Below are positions 14,187 to 25,518 of a stretch of 64,000 bases of DNA, one piece after another. The translations under genes were made by a program, and so were the position numbers. Below the pieces are notes generated by a model. The model did no database searches. It was not told the origin of the DNA and saw only the letters and a program-made list of their open reading frames with translations. Source of the DNA: Heterobasidion occidentale (lineage: Eukaryota; Basidiomycota; Agaricomycetes; Russulales; Bondarzewiaceae); contig JBCAQO010000003.1 in NCBI GenBank assembly GCA_039111635.1, positions 558,001 to 622,000 of the forward strand, read 5' to 3'. Position 1 is the stretch's first letter; each line of letters opens with the position of its first letter.

Positions 14187-15390
14187 ATGGCAGCACCGGA
14201 TGAAGATGACATCGACACAGAGACGCTGCAGGCTCAAATAGACATGTCCTTAGCGTTTGCACAGGACCTCGTTTCTTCTTGGATAAAACCTCTCAAATCT
14301 TCTGGCTATTCCAAGCCAAATAACTCTAAAGACACGGAGAAAGAGCTCGAAGAGCTCCTCCGCCGACCTCCAAGGTACGCCTGTCGCCACATTGTTTTTA
14401 CGATCAACGCGACATTCTGCTAAACGTTCTTTTATTTTATAGGCTTGGGGTAGGCGCTACCCTTCCAGATTCGACACACCCGTCTAGTCGAGATGCGGTC
14501 AAGCTCAAAAACAAACTAGCGGGCAAGAAACGATCCCATGCGGCTGTTGACGACCCCGAGCCCGTTTCCATGAAATCAAAGGCACAGGATATGGATGAAG
14601 AAGACGAGGAGGAGAGCAGGTCTGGTGCGATCCGAAAGAAGGTCAAGATCGACCCTTTTGCGATGCATACTAAGAAGAAGGGGAAAGCGAAGGCGATTTT
14701 GGCTGTTCCGACGAAAATGGACAAGGAACTAGCCCAACCGACACAAAGAGTGGACGTTAGCAGCGTGAGGGAGGCAAATGAGCCTCAGGAGATGGAAGAC
14801 GTGGTCATGGACGGTGAAGATGATGCAGAGAGTGTGCACGCGAAGCAGCGCGAGCAGAGAAAGAGAAAGAAAAAGCGGAAAAAGCTGCATGGTGGAGACG
14901 AAGACATCCTACGTGCGAGACCTGTAGACGGTGCTTCAGCGCCTCGCAATTTTGGCCCAAAACCTGTCTCCTCCGTCAATCAGTCAATATCCTCAATCAT
15001 AACCCCCATCGCACCCGGTTCGTCGTCTGCTTGCTACATGACCACAGCTCGTGTCTAACCTCAACTGTTCAAACTACAGGATTGAATGGTGTCGTGTCAT
15101 CTGAATCTCGCCCTCAACATCAGACGCCGCCACCGAATTCAGATAAGGTCAAACCCCAAACGTTTCCCTTCAAACCGCACTTCATCCTTCCTCCCCCGAA
15201 CAGCGAGACCCACCCCGCTGTTCCCGTCCTTAACCTCTCTGGTCCCCCACCAGAGCCTACTGGTGCATCAGAATGCCATACGTCCCTAAAAAAGAAGCGG
15301 AAGCGGAAAAAGAAGAAGAAACGAGGCATCGACGGGGATGGTGTTCATGAAGGTAGTGGTGATGGTGGCGACGGTGCTGATGCCTCCTGA
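14187..15390 (+). CDS. Lysine-rich nuclear protein, DUF3245-like
   Basis: Three exons (14187-14374, 14443-15017, 15080-15390) give about 357 aa. The N-terminal 55 residues are helical and contain LVSSWIKPL, which recalls the fungal DUF3245 family (Pfam name from memory, not searched). The rest is highly charged and probably disordered: an acidic DMDEEDEEESR stretch, several basic clusters (KKRKKLHGG, and KKKRKRKKKKKRG near the C-terminus) that could be nuclear or nucleolar targeting signals, and a proline-rich middle. The tail is glycine/aspartate-rich. Function is unknown; nucleolar or ribosome-assembly work would fit the composition but is only inference. Confidence 0.8.
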
Positions 15391-15569
15391 GGGGACCATA
15401 ACTATTGCTATTTCATTGGATTCCATGACATCATGCTGTAAAATACATGCACCCGCTGCAATGTCCCTGTAGGCTTTGTGGCTAATTATCACTGGCTATT
15501 ATAGTATTAGACTAAGCAGCGCATTCCATATGGAATGAGCGGGTATCTATGAGCAAAAGGAAAGGATGA

Positions 15570-16502
15570 TTACACCGTCGTTCGGACAGCTTCGGGAGCT
15601 GCAGGTGTTTGCTGTTGCCAGCAAACTGATTAGTTTGTGATCAGTAGCGCAGGGTCAGACAACCGACCTCGCTTAGCTCCACTGGTGGCTCGTCAATAAA
15701 GTCGGGTGCTTTATTGAGATCGGCCAAATACGAAGTGCTTTCTTCGTCCTCATCTAGCGCCAGGGCGTCTAGTTCTACGTACCCATGACAAAGTTATCCA
15801 GATACACCCAGAATAAAACATGATTTCGCAACACACCTGCCTCAAGGTCTGCCTCGTCGATTTCGTCAGGAACAGCGTACGATCGTCCAAGAGTTTCTTG
15901 GATTTCATTCGCCTGTTCTAGTAGATCCTCCATATCGTATTGCATGCTCTGGCCCACGGATTCAGCCCTGATAGCACCACTCTGACAGTCGCCACAGAGA
16001 CTAACCTCGATCTTGTCCACATCGATCTTGCCATACTGCTTTCGCATTTCCTTATTCGCAATCTTCATAGCGTCTACCGTGGCCATCGTGTTGCGCAGAT
16101 TCTCCGTGGCAAGAGCGGCGGATTCCATATTGAAAGTTTGCTGCGTAAGCTGTGACAGCTGAGACTCGTACATCCTCTTCTGTTGCAATGTGCGCATGGC
16201 GCGCTGTTGAATGGCACTCTGTTCATGCCGTTAGAATGTTTGACATGGCGAGGTCGAGTTTCCAGACGAGCGCACCTTTCCGGGACCGTTACGGAGCTTG
16301 CTCATTTGTTCCTTATACCGTGCAAGCTCCCCATCTAGTTTCCTGATCTTGACCTCGACTGAAGCTGCCCTAGCATCTGTCTGTCAAAGACGATCAGGAA
16401 GGTACGTGCCACCATGTGAGATATTTGGCTCACCGAGGCTATAGCATCCTGCAGGGTGGGCTTTGGTTTTTTGCTGGAAGCAGAGCCGAAGATGCGATTC
16501 AT
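15570..16502 (-). CDS. VPS60: ESCRT-III accessory subunit Vps60 / CHMP5
   Basis: Snf7-family ESCRT-III protein acting late in multivesicular body sorting, where Vps60 binds Vta1 to stimulate Vps4. The start MNRIFGSASSKKPKPTLQDAI matches the CHMP5 N-terminus. The core helices run through RNGPGKSAIQQRAMRTLQQKRMYESQ, QTFNMESAA and TVDAMKIANKEMRKQYGKIDVDKIE. After an intron comes the C-terminal DMEDLLEQANEIQETLGRSY, the CHMP5 hallmark, then the acidic DEIDEADLEAELDAL. It ends QQTPAAPEAVRTTV. About six short introns. Length near 225 aa is typical of the family. Confidence 0.94.
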
Positions 16503-17206
16503 GGTGCTAGGTTCGAGATCAAGTCGCGCCCACTGCCAAGCACAGCGTGCACACCATGCTGACGTAACTCATCTCTGGACCCACAAGTTGGCGATAATCG
16601 GTGACCGAGCATATTGCACTGCAAATGTTGTGTGCCGGGTTCCCTCATTTCTTTCACATCGCAATACGCGACGCAATCACTTTGCTGAGTTCTCCAAAGG
16701 CATATAGGCCATTATATCTGCACCTGTTGAGGGTTGCGAAAGCCAGTTCGATGTATGTTGCTTACAACTCTCCTCTATCACGGCACCTTTGATCAATTTT
16801 GCGCACATGGCCATTCATAAATCTTTGCCGTTCTCCAGCTTAGCAGCTAGCCAACTTCGTCGACTCTATTCAGCTCGGAGGCTCACTCGCTCTTCCGTTC
16901 TTTTGAAGGCATCCCTCGTGTTTTCGCCTTTCCTGGCTTTCCTTAGGCCACTGACCCTTCTTCCGTAATCGACTTCTCGGCGTCTACAGGAAGCCCTCAG
17001 TGCAGACGTAACAGGACGCAAATCCAGGTCTTGCGATATCTTTCCCCACAAGCTGTAATACCCATCTCCCTACGTGCTCTCTGCCCCTCCGATTCGATCA
17101 GCCCTGCCTCTTTGGTTCGATTGCGTTTCAGACCCTTGGGTCCCAGGACAGTGCTACATGCTGCAGGCCCCTCTTTCCATCTTTCCTAGGTCTTGTTTCT
17201 TGAGAG
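16503..17206. other. Divergent intergenic region
   Basis: About 700 bp between VPS60 (-) and the APH-like gene (+). Open frames on both strands, for example 16866-17051 on the minus strand, lack recognisable content. No clear TATA box. Presumed to hold both promoters. Confidence 0.5.
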
Positions 17207-19043
17207 ATGTCTGAAGTTTTCCGCCACGTTGACGTACCGGCTCTGAAAAAATTTGCTGCTGCTGCAGCGGCCGCAGAACATGCTTCACGCCTCAGCAGAA
17301 ATGCGCAGAGTACGAAGAAAAGTGGTAAGAGCAAGGGCAAGGCGCGCTTGCAGGACAAAAGGCCACCTCATCCTACTGTGATCGGATGCGAAGATACCGT
17401 ATGGGCTGGTGAGGAGGTGAATACTTTGCACTTTTTTTTGGGATCAGCATAACATATCTGCGATCGTGCCCTATCGCAGATGATTCTCATTACTTTTGAC
17501 CCACAAACTGTTCCGTTGGGCCCCCACTGCATGTTGGCCCACTTTCCGCGTGGCCGGCCGACATTCACGACGAAATGCCTGGTAAGAGGTTGACCCCCAA
17601 GCCTTGATCTACGTCCTCAAATCTATCCTTCACAGGTCGGCATGACACAGGCCGCACGGGACAGTGCACAAATTTGCGCACCCAAAATCTACGGCTATTA
17701 CGACAACGTGCCAAACCCTATCAACGCCGAAGTCGTGCTTCTCGAAATGGTGCTGTTTTTTCTCCCCCTCTACCCACTTTGATGAACCTCTTCACCAACT
17801 AGAGTCCTTTTTACCACTCGTCCCCTTCTCCGTGATGCCATAGGTCCCCGGAGAGTGCCTGGAAGATATCTGGTTGGACCTGAAACCCCGTCAGATCATG
17901 ATGGTATGCGCACGTCTGGGCGAGATTCTGGTCAAACTTTTCAATTGCCGCAGTCCCCTTCTGTGCTCAGAAACAAACGTCGAAGACTCACCTCCACACG
18001 CATCCACACGTCCCGGTGGATGGAGAAGACCCGTTCTTTTGTCTAAACCATTTGATGAAGGGCCGCTCGCGACCATGGAGCCTCAGGAAGCCCTGACGTC
18101 GACACACGACTATCTGCTTGCCCTTTCCAAGCGCCCAGAGCGAGTCTTCGGCTCGACAAAGGATATAAATGCTTCCGGCCGCGACACAGGCTGGCAGGAT
18201 CACAAAGAACTTAGTGATATGGACGTAATTCTCCTGCGAGACACTTGGAACCGTCTGGGGTCGCTCATCCCCTACCACTCCGGCGGATTCTACATACCCG
18301 GCTCCCTCTCCCCTGAAGCGCGATATACGGCCTACTCCGTTCTCCAGAGCAAGGAGTTCGGCATTCGACATACTGACATGCAAATGTCACGTTTCGTCGT
18401 GCGGTGGGCGCGACCAGGCGACGAGCAGAGTGACCTAACGCTAGCACTCACGGGATGGGAACATGCACACCGTGCGCCCCTGTGGTCTTGCGCGCGGATG
18501 CCCCCTTGGCTCATCCCACACATACACCCTTACGAACTCATCACGTGGGAGGGTCAGCGGAACGTCCGCCACTTCATCTTCCAGAGCATCTACCACAGCG
18601 ATTTCATCCCGCGCGACGCGGCGTGGGAATGGATCGTCGCGTATGTTTACGGGCACACGGAGCGGTGGTTCGAGGGGCTGCTCGGATCGCACTGGGCATT
18701 TCGCGACTCGGCGGAGGTGCTGCTCGTTCGATTGCGGGAGCACTGGCTGAGGGAGCGGCCGGACGTGCCGTTTCCGTTGGAGGTGGGGGGCCCATATCTC
18801 AGCGGTATCCCGGTTCGGCCGAATAACATCACGGAGCAGAACAGGGGAAGGACCCAGCGTCGACCTGGTCGTGAATCGGGGGACAAGCCGAAGCTGCCGC
18901 TGCCGCTGCCTGTTCCACCCGAGACCAATATGACCCTTGCTCAGATGCAGGCTACCTTGATGAAGCTGCGCGGGGACGTGGTGTACGAGCGTGTTCCATG
19001 GCCGGAGAAGGGTATTGGCCCAGATCCAAACGACGTGGATTAA
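17207..19043 (+). CDS. APH-like phosphotransferase fold protein, probably catalytically degenerate
   Basis: Four exons (17207-17416, 17480-17581, 17636-17749, 17844-19043) give 541 aa in one frame. The middle looks like the fungal aminoglycoside-phosphotransferase-like kinase fold: EVVLLEMVPGECLEDIWLDL resembles the hinge region, HTDMQMSRFVV sits where the catalytic HGDxxxxN loop should be, and LALTGWEHAHRAPLW sits where IIDWE(F/Y)A should be. The loop Asp is kept, but the metal-binding Asn is Arg and the second Asp is Thr, so phosphotransfer is doubtful. An Ala-rich, Lys-rich N-terminal 50 residues (KSGKSKGKARLQDK) and a Pro/Arg-rich tail flank the fold. The family is greatly expanded in basidiomycetes and its substrates are mostly unknown. 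It has nothing visible to do with drug resistance here. Assignment to the fold is by motif reading only. Confidence 0.7.
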
Positions 19044-19799
19044 ATTGGAGAGGAAGGAGAAAACAGCTCAGGTCCGTGGTTTTCTTGACATGGGTTTAAA
19101 GATGGCAATGAGGGAATTGAATGTGACGATCTATAGCGATAATGTAAGGAATGTATGGATTATTGGATACCCTGTTGTAGCATACACCAGTAATGGCGGC
19201 AGAGATACGCTCTCCGAAGACGAACGACTTGCCATCTAATACGGCTTATCTGGCTTTTTAGGTGAGGAGCTCAGGTAGCGCATGCTGGGCCTCTCGGCGC
19301 TACCATACAATTCCGATGCTAAGCCTTTGCTATAATCCTCCACGGCAGCCAAAGATCTACACGACGGTTGTGGGAGAGGTACTAGAAGGAGGTAAATTGA
19401 CCAAAAGTCATCACGTAGGGTGCACGTGGTAAGCGCCGTAGGCCTATCTTGTCAGCACCTTCTAGTTTCGTCATGACTCCTAAGTTGATCATCGCACCTC
19501 GGTCCTCCGTCAGCTTCAGGCCTTCGGGTTCATTTCTCCAAAGTGTATAATTGTCTTACAGCATATTTCAATGCCATCAAGCCACTTATCTAAGCGTAAG
19601 CTGGTGTATCATGACATTGGCAGTTGATGTGCTCAGTATAGGTCGGTGGCTGAAAGCATTAATCAGTGGCTGACTTCTTTCGAACTTTGCTTCGCGATTT
19701 TCCCAGCGCTGAGTGCTGAACGATAGCCGTCATGTGTCTGCTTTGGCAGCTGTGAACTTCGGAGGAGGCCGAATCGCCGTTCTAGATTAGAACAACAGG
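19044..19799. other. Intergenic region upstream of hydrolase copy 1
   Basis: About 750 bp without a recognisable gene. Its right end carries the TATA box of hydrolase copy 1. Nothing else stands out. Confidence 0.5.
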
Positions 19800-19805
19800 T
19801 ATAAA
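19800..19805 (+). promoter_or_regulatory. TATA box of hydrolase copy 1
   Basis: TATAAA, 51 bp before the chosen ATG at 19851. The surrounding ACAGGTATAAATGGTC also occurs upstream of the inverted copy 4 (minus strand, 42508-42493), so the core promoter was duplicated with the gene and kept. Confidence 0.7.
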
Positions 19806-19850
19806 TGGTCTAGCTGACAACGACGACGAAGCGTCGACGCTTTGATGATC

Positions 19851-21108
19851 ATGCCCTCTCACTCTCAGCAAGATCAGAGAGCTGCAATGGCCCTAACGCT
19901 TTCCGAACGACTCTCGATGGTTCTGAGTGTTCTTTACTTTCGTGAGTCAGCTTTACCCGATAGTTGAGTGTAAACCCTCAATACAGGTTTGCAGCGTTTG
20001 CTCTCATACCCAAGGTGTTTAGCAAGGCCAACAAGGAGCGCACATGGGCGAGAGCATTCAGTGATTCTGCAATGCGTACGCTTGTAGGTGCAGGATGGAA
20101 CATACGACAGATGGTGTCTGTCATGGGCAGCACCACCCCGCTCTACGAGAAGTGGGCACGGCAAACGAAGTTGGAAGTGCTCTCGGATGAGATCGGCGAG
20201 GGAGCGAAGCTCCATTGGGTCGGTTCCAGGAAATATGAGCGCGTTTTTCTGTATTTCCATGGTGAGTATATGTCCTTCTGCATAAACACTGCAATCTGAT
20301 GTGCGCGTAGGGGGCGGGTTCAGTTTACCCCTTAACCCACAGGAACAATTGAACTTCCTTTACAAAGTCCAAAGGGACCTCCAAACATCTGTAGGAGATG
20401 TCGGCATCATTGCCTTTGAATACTGTTCGTTTTTGTGTTTACATCCTCATCCGGGTCTCATCTTTCAATTATCCAGCTTTGACTCCCGGCTCTCCGTTCC
20501 CGACGCAGCTTCGTCAGGTCAATGCTGCAATCTCTTATTTAATCTCCAAGGGCACGGCACCTGCGAACATCGTCCTTGGAGGCGATTCTGCAGGTGGAAA
20601 TTTAGCCTTGCAATTTGCGTCCCACATCTTGCATCCCCTTCCGAACATCCCTGCGCCTGCAACGTCCGGTCCTTTAGGTGGCGCGCTTCTTATATCGCCC
20701 TGGGTCACCTTCGATGACTCATCGCCGTCATTCGCTGAAAATGACAAACTCGATACCACGAGCAGGGCAATCCTTAATTTTCTCGCAGAGCTTGTTCGTC
20801 CAGGATTCACACCAGAGACCCGCGCATACTTTGAACCTTTCGCAGCCGACGATTCTTGGTGGACGGACTTAGACAAGGTCTTCCCTCGGATTCTCAGCAC
20901 CGCTGGAAGCGCCGAGTGCTTGCGCGACCCGATCTTGGCGTTTGGCGAGACGCTGAAGAAGCATGTAAAGGGCACGACAGTGGTTCTCGAAAAAAACGGG
21001 GTGCATGAAGATGTCTTGAGAGATTTTGGAGTAGGGCAGGACGAGAAGAGCGATGCTTACAAGTTGGATATTGAATGGCTTTCTGATACGTTCAAGGGCC
21101 GGCGCTAA
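19851..21108 (+). CDS. HSL-type alpha/beta hydrolase, copy 1
   Basis: Four exons (19851-19941, 19995-20261, 20311-20424, 20477-21108) give 367 aa. It belongs to the hormone-sensitive-lipase-like alpha/beta hydrolases (alpha/beta hydrolase fold 3). The oxyanion-hole HGGGF is split by intron 2; the nucleophile elbow is GDSAGG; the likely acid is Asp in ECLRDPI; the likely His is in GVHEDV. The N-terminal ~35 residues are hydrophobic (ERLSMVLSVLYF...FALIPKVF) and may anchor it to a membrane, as in steryl acetyl hydrolases. Substrate is unknown. The ATG at 19851 was preferred to 19845 because the paralogues also begin M-x-SHS. It is about 90% identical to copy 4 over the last 200 residues by eye, and less like copies 2 and 3. 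Confidence 0.92.
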
Positions 21109-21779
21109 ATCGTAGGGTTTGTTAGCTCGCTTTGCTTTCTGAAACATCATCTCTCTTCATACTTTCAATCTGGTATATGACGCAGAGGTGTATGTCACGC
21201 TGTCCAGTCCATTCCCCCGAAGTGGACAAAATCAAGAATATCGGGATCTGTGCTTGTCCCAGACGGAGCGCTCCATGATGGTCATGCCTGTCTTTAGTAC
21301 CTCCCCCATTCAGCTGCAGTTCAATCGTTGACATGTTCACTCAGCAACTTAGACTCACCTTCACAACCTTGCGCAGAGGGGTTTGCTTCTCGTCGATTCA
21401 AATGATTCAGCATATACACAAGCGACTTCATGTTCGTTTTGTTCTTTCGCTCAGCAAAGTTATTGAAGCGCCGAGTATATGTCAAAGGTATCTGATCCTC
21501 GTACTACGGAAGGGTTCAGTATCAATGGCGCTGTCTTAGCCTCTTTCGAGGTGTAACTATGTGGGTGTCATAGAAGCGTCTATGGCTTTGCAATCGGCTG
21601 ACATGGATGTTTCAATGCAGATCAATCGACCGCTGACTTTCTTCAAGCGTCTCCTCTTTGTGCCAGCATTCCCAGTGGAGCAATCACATATCCCTTCTTC
21701 CCTGGCTTGCAAATCTGCTACGGATATGTTCGAAGCCTCGTATTAAAGGGCAGCGCCCGTAAGGTTCAACATTCCAACC
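21109..21779. other. Spacer between hydrolase copies 1 and 2
   Basis: About 670 bp with no recognisable gene. A TATTAAA at 21741-21747 lies 39 bp before the copy 2 start and is the best candidate core promoter. Confidence 0.5.
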
Positions 21780-23051
21780 ATGCGGTCGTCTCATTCTCCA
21801 CAAAGCCAAAATGCAAATGCAACGACAACTTTGTCGTTGTTAGAACACTTCACGATGGTTCTGGATCTTCTTTGTCTTCGTGAGTGATTTCAATTCGTCC
21901 GCGTAGCGTCGAGGCTTCACATCGTCGTAGCTTTTGTTGTCATCCCAAAGCTCTTTGGGATCGCCAACAGGAAGCGCACATGGGCGAGGGCCTTCGGTGA
22001 TTCGCTATTACGCTTTGTAGCAGGCGCGGGCTGGAATATGCGACAGATGGTCCATTTTATGGGCAGCACGACCCTGCTGTACGAGAAATGGGCACGGCAG
22101 GTGAAGCTAGAAGTGCTTTCGGATGAGATTGGGGAGGGTGCGAAGCTGCATTGGATTGGTCTCCGGAAATATGAGCGTGTTTTTCTGTATTTCCATGGCA
22201 AGTTTCATCACTTTTAAATATTTGCTATGCGCTAAAGCCTGAATTCACGCATAGGCGGAGGATTCAGCTTGCCCATCAACCCTCTTGAACACTTGAATTT
22301 CCTGTACAAGGTCCAGAAGGATCTTCAGACATCTGTCGGAGATGTCGGCGTTATTGCATTTGAATACTGTTCGTCCTCACGTTCACACTCGCGTCGCAGG
22401 CTAACACATCCTCTCATAGCTTTGACTCCGGGAGCTCAATTTCCGACACAGCTCCGTCAATTCAACGCCGCGATCTCCTATTTGATCTCAAAAGGCACCA
22501 TGCCTGCAAACATTGTCCTTGGTGGTGATTCCGCTGGCGGAAATATCGCCTTTCAAATCGCGTCCCACATCATGCATCCTCTTCCGGACCTCCCTGCGCC
22601 TGCAACATCTGGTCCTTTGGGCGGGGCACTTCTCATCTCGCCGTGGATCACTTTCGATGACTCGTCACCATCGTTCGTCGAGAATGACAAGCTCGATACT
22701 CCCAACACCAAATTTTTCAACCTTCTCGCAGACCAATTCCGTTTTGGGATTACACCGGAGACTCGCGCCTATTTTGAACCTTTCGCGGCAGACGACTCTT
22801 GGTGGATAGGCTTGGAAAGGGTCTTTCCACGCATCATCTGCTCCGCTGGGGAGGTGGAGTGCCTGCGCGACTCGATCTTGGCATTTGGTGAGACGCTGAA
22901 GAAGCATGTGAAAGATACGACTATAACGCTCGAGAAGAATGGTGTTCACCTAGATGTTCTGAGAGACTTTGCGGTTGGACAGGGTGGGAAGAGCGATGCT
23001 TACAAGCTGGATATCGAATGGCTTGCCGACACGTTCAAGAGGCAGCGTTAA
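21780..23051 (+). CDS. HSL-type alpha/beta hydrolase, copy 2
   Basis: Tandem paralogue of copy 1 with the same four-exon plan. Start MRSSHSPQSQ at 21780; the first exon ends with a GTGAGT donor after a hydrophobic LEHFTMVLDLLCL. Later exons carry WNMRQMVHFMGSTTLLYEKW, then HGGGF across an intron, EYSLTPGAQFPTQLRQ across the next, GDSAGGN, ECLRDSI and GVHLDV, so the Ser-Asp-His triad is intact. It ends WLADTFKRQR. Differences from copy 1 are spread through the lid region (for example FFNLLADQFRFGITPETRAY), which may alter substrate choice. Substrate is unknown. Confidence 0.91.
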
Positions 23052-23713
23052 TCTTATGGTTAGTTTGCTCACCCGACTTATGATCGGCTCTTGCCTGATT
23101 GCTCTCCTTCCACTCTCAATCCAGTATCCGTCGTTTGCAGTCTGTAAAATCATCGCATATGGCGCCCATTATCAAGCGTTTGATATGTCTGGGTGGCGTG
23201 GTTCTCACTTGGTTCTCCCACATATGTTTGTCCGAATCCAACTAACTGCTATTGGCAAGTCTCGCTCGAGCATGATCCCTACTATTAGGCGACGTCGGAG
23301 ATCAACTATTTCTTACCTCGTGATCCATGATCAACGATCAGGTGATGACCATGGCATCCGAGTTTACAAGGTTACCGACTTCACAGTGATTCCACTCGAC
23401 TCACCCGAGCAATATCACGGCTACTGAGCCATCCGAGCTCGGATAAGCTACACTAATGCATCTGGAATGCATGGTCTCATGATGCTCGCAACGTGGAAGT
23501 TTTATTTACCCCAACTGGCGCCGTCGATAACTCATGGGCAAATGCAGCATTAGAAGCGGTAAATATGTGCTGCTGACCACTGTTGGTGGGTGTTCTCTGC
23601 GCTTCGTGTTCCATTAGTTAGTAGACTGATATACAACCAGCCGGCTTCTCCCATTTACTCGTGGTTTCTCCTGGTTATATTTGGAAGGTTACTATGTGAC
23701 CGATGGGCTTGCA
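23052..23713. other. Spacer between hydrolase copies 2 and 3
   Basis: About 660 bp; open frames such as 22969-23427 are out of frame with the hydrolases and show no known motif. Confidence 0.5.
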
Positions 23714-23719
23714 TATAAA
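23714..23719 (+). promoter_or_regulatory. TATA box of hydrolase copy 3
   Basis: TATAAA within GCATATAAAAGAGAG, 41 bp before the ATG at 23755, a usual position for a fungal TATA element. Confidence 0.6.
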
Positions 23720-23754
23720 AGAGAGACGGGGACGCTAGGAGGATCCAAAACAGT

Positions 23755-25021
23755 ATGGCGTCTCGTGTCTCGCAACATGACCCTGCTCCCCTTTCACTCA
23801 CAGAACGTCTTTCGGTCGCCATAAGCGCCGCTTATTTCCGTGAGTGATCTCGCCTTATGGGTGCATGTCAGAGACTAATGTACACTTTAGCACTTGTCGT
23901 TGGAGTGAAGATTTTTGGTAAAGCCAATAAAAAACGCACATGGGCGAGGGCTGCCAGTGATTCTACGATGCGGGTTCTCCTGGGTTCAGGGTGGAATATT
24001 CGCCAGATTGTACATTTCATGGGAAGTACTACGCAGCTCTACGCGAAGTGGGCACGACAGATGAAGCTGGAAGTACTGACCGATGAGGTTGGTGAGGGAG
24101 CAAAGTTGCACTGGATTGGCCCTCGTCGCTTTGACCGTGTGTTCCTGTATGCTCACGGTAGGCATCCTATTCCTGCCAATCTTTCCTGCCTTTTTGAACT
24201 CTTCACGTGCCATGCACGCAATAGGTGGAGGGTTCAGCTTGCCCGTGAAGCCCCATGAACATCTCAACTTTCTTCTCCAAGTTCAGAGAGATCTCGAAGC
24301 GAATGCAGGAGGCGTGGGGGTTATTGCACTCGAATACTGTAAGCTCCCGTCTCCATTCCGCTGTTTCGTCTAACGTTCCCGTGTTGTAGCTCTCACGCCT
24401 GATTCTCCATTCCCCACGCAGCTTCGCCAAGCCAATGCTGCCATCTCGCATCTCATTTCTAAGGGTGTCGACACTAAAAATATCATCCTAGGCGGTGACT
24501 CTGCTGGCGGGAATCTTGTCCTTCAAATTGCCGCCCACATTCTGCACCCCCTCCCAGACACGCCTGCACCCCCAACATCCGGCCCCTTTGGTGGCGCATT
24601 TCTGATGTCACCTTGGGTTACCTTCGACGACTCGTCGCCGTCGTTTGCCGAAAACGATAAATTGGACACCACTAGCGCTTCAGCTCTCAACTTTCTTGCG
24701 ATGCATGCACAGACAGGTGTCACTCCCGAGACGCGCAACTATATAGAAGCCATTACAGCCGACGAATCGTGGTGGACGGGCCTGGACAAGGTCTTCCTGC
24801 GCATTCTGAACACAGCCGGACAGGTGGAATGCCTGCGTGACGCGATCGTGACATTTGGAGAGACGCTGAAGAAGCATGTGAAGGACACGACAACTGTGGT
24901 CGAAAAGAATGCTGTGCATGAGGATGTTCTGAGGGATTTCTCAGCTGGACAAGGCGTGGAGAGCGAAAACTACAAATTGGATATCGAGTGGCTTTCTGAT
25001 ACCTTTAAAGGGCAGCGCTGA
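23755..25021 (+). CDS. HSL-type alpha/beta hydrolase, copy 3
   Basis: Third tandem paralogue with the same four-exon plan, starting MASRVSQHDPAPLSLTERLS. It keeps WNIRQIVHFMGSTTQLYAKW, HGGGF across intron 2, EYSLTPDSPFPTQLRQ, GGDSAGGN, ECLRDAI and AVHEDV, so the triad is intact. It is the most divergent copy in the lid (ALNFLAMHAQTGVTPETRNY) and has PFGGAFLMSPW where the others have PLGGALLISPW. It ends SDTFKGQR with TGA. About 365 aa. Substrate is unknown. Confidence 0.91.
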
Positions 25022-25518
25022 CTGTTTGTTTCGATGCTGATTTCGAAAACTTACCATGTACATGATTCAATCTTCCCTGAAATCTGCGAGTATGCTGTAG
25101 CAATATTTTGTACATTAGATATCGTCTCTATCAATTTCACCATAATGCCCTGCCTTACTCCCCCGCGACAATTTCAAGAGTGAAGGTTTTTGAACGACTC
25201 GATAGGTTCATTGACGATCGATCTGAGGTTTGACGCGTCAAGCCTCAGATCGATTGTCAATGAACTTATCGAGTTTGACGCGCTACGCGTTCTCCATCAC
25301 GTGCTGAGAATCCTTTACTTTTCCTCAGCAGCTTTGCCCACGACATGCCTCTAAATTGGACTATGTCGAGCTATGTCGTCAATGCCTCAATTTATGTGAT
25401 CTATGTAGTGAGCAAATATCTTTATACACATATCATGTTGACATCTGAGGACGTTCAGGTTAAGAACAGTCATACGTCTTGGAACGTAAGGTGTAAGTAG
25501 TAAGTTACTAACGCAACA
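25022..25518. other. Intergenic region with a hairpin repeat
   Basis: About 500 bp between copy 3 and the ICMT-like gene, which converge on it. Apart from the long inverted repeat at 25197-25274, it contains only AT-rich sequence suitable for transcript ends. Confidence 0.5.
25197..25274. repeat. Near-perfect 34-bp inverted repeat with palindromic centre
   Basis: Arms 25197-25230 and 25241-25274 match as reverse complements at 31 of 34 positions. All three differences are transitions and would form G-U pairs in a plus-strand RNA. The 10-bp centre (25231-25240, TGACGCGTCA) is itself a perfect palindrome. It could be a small MITE remnant, a hairpin-RNA source or a cruciform. I see no target-site duplication that would prove transposition. 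Confidence 0.8.
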
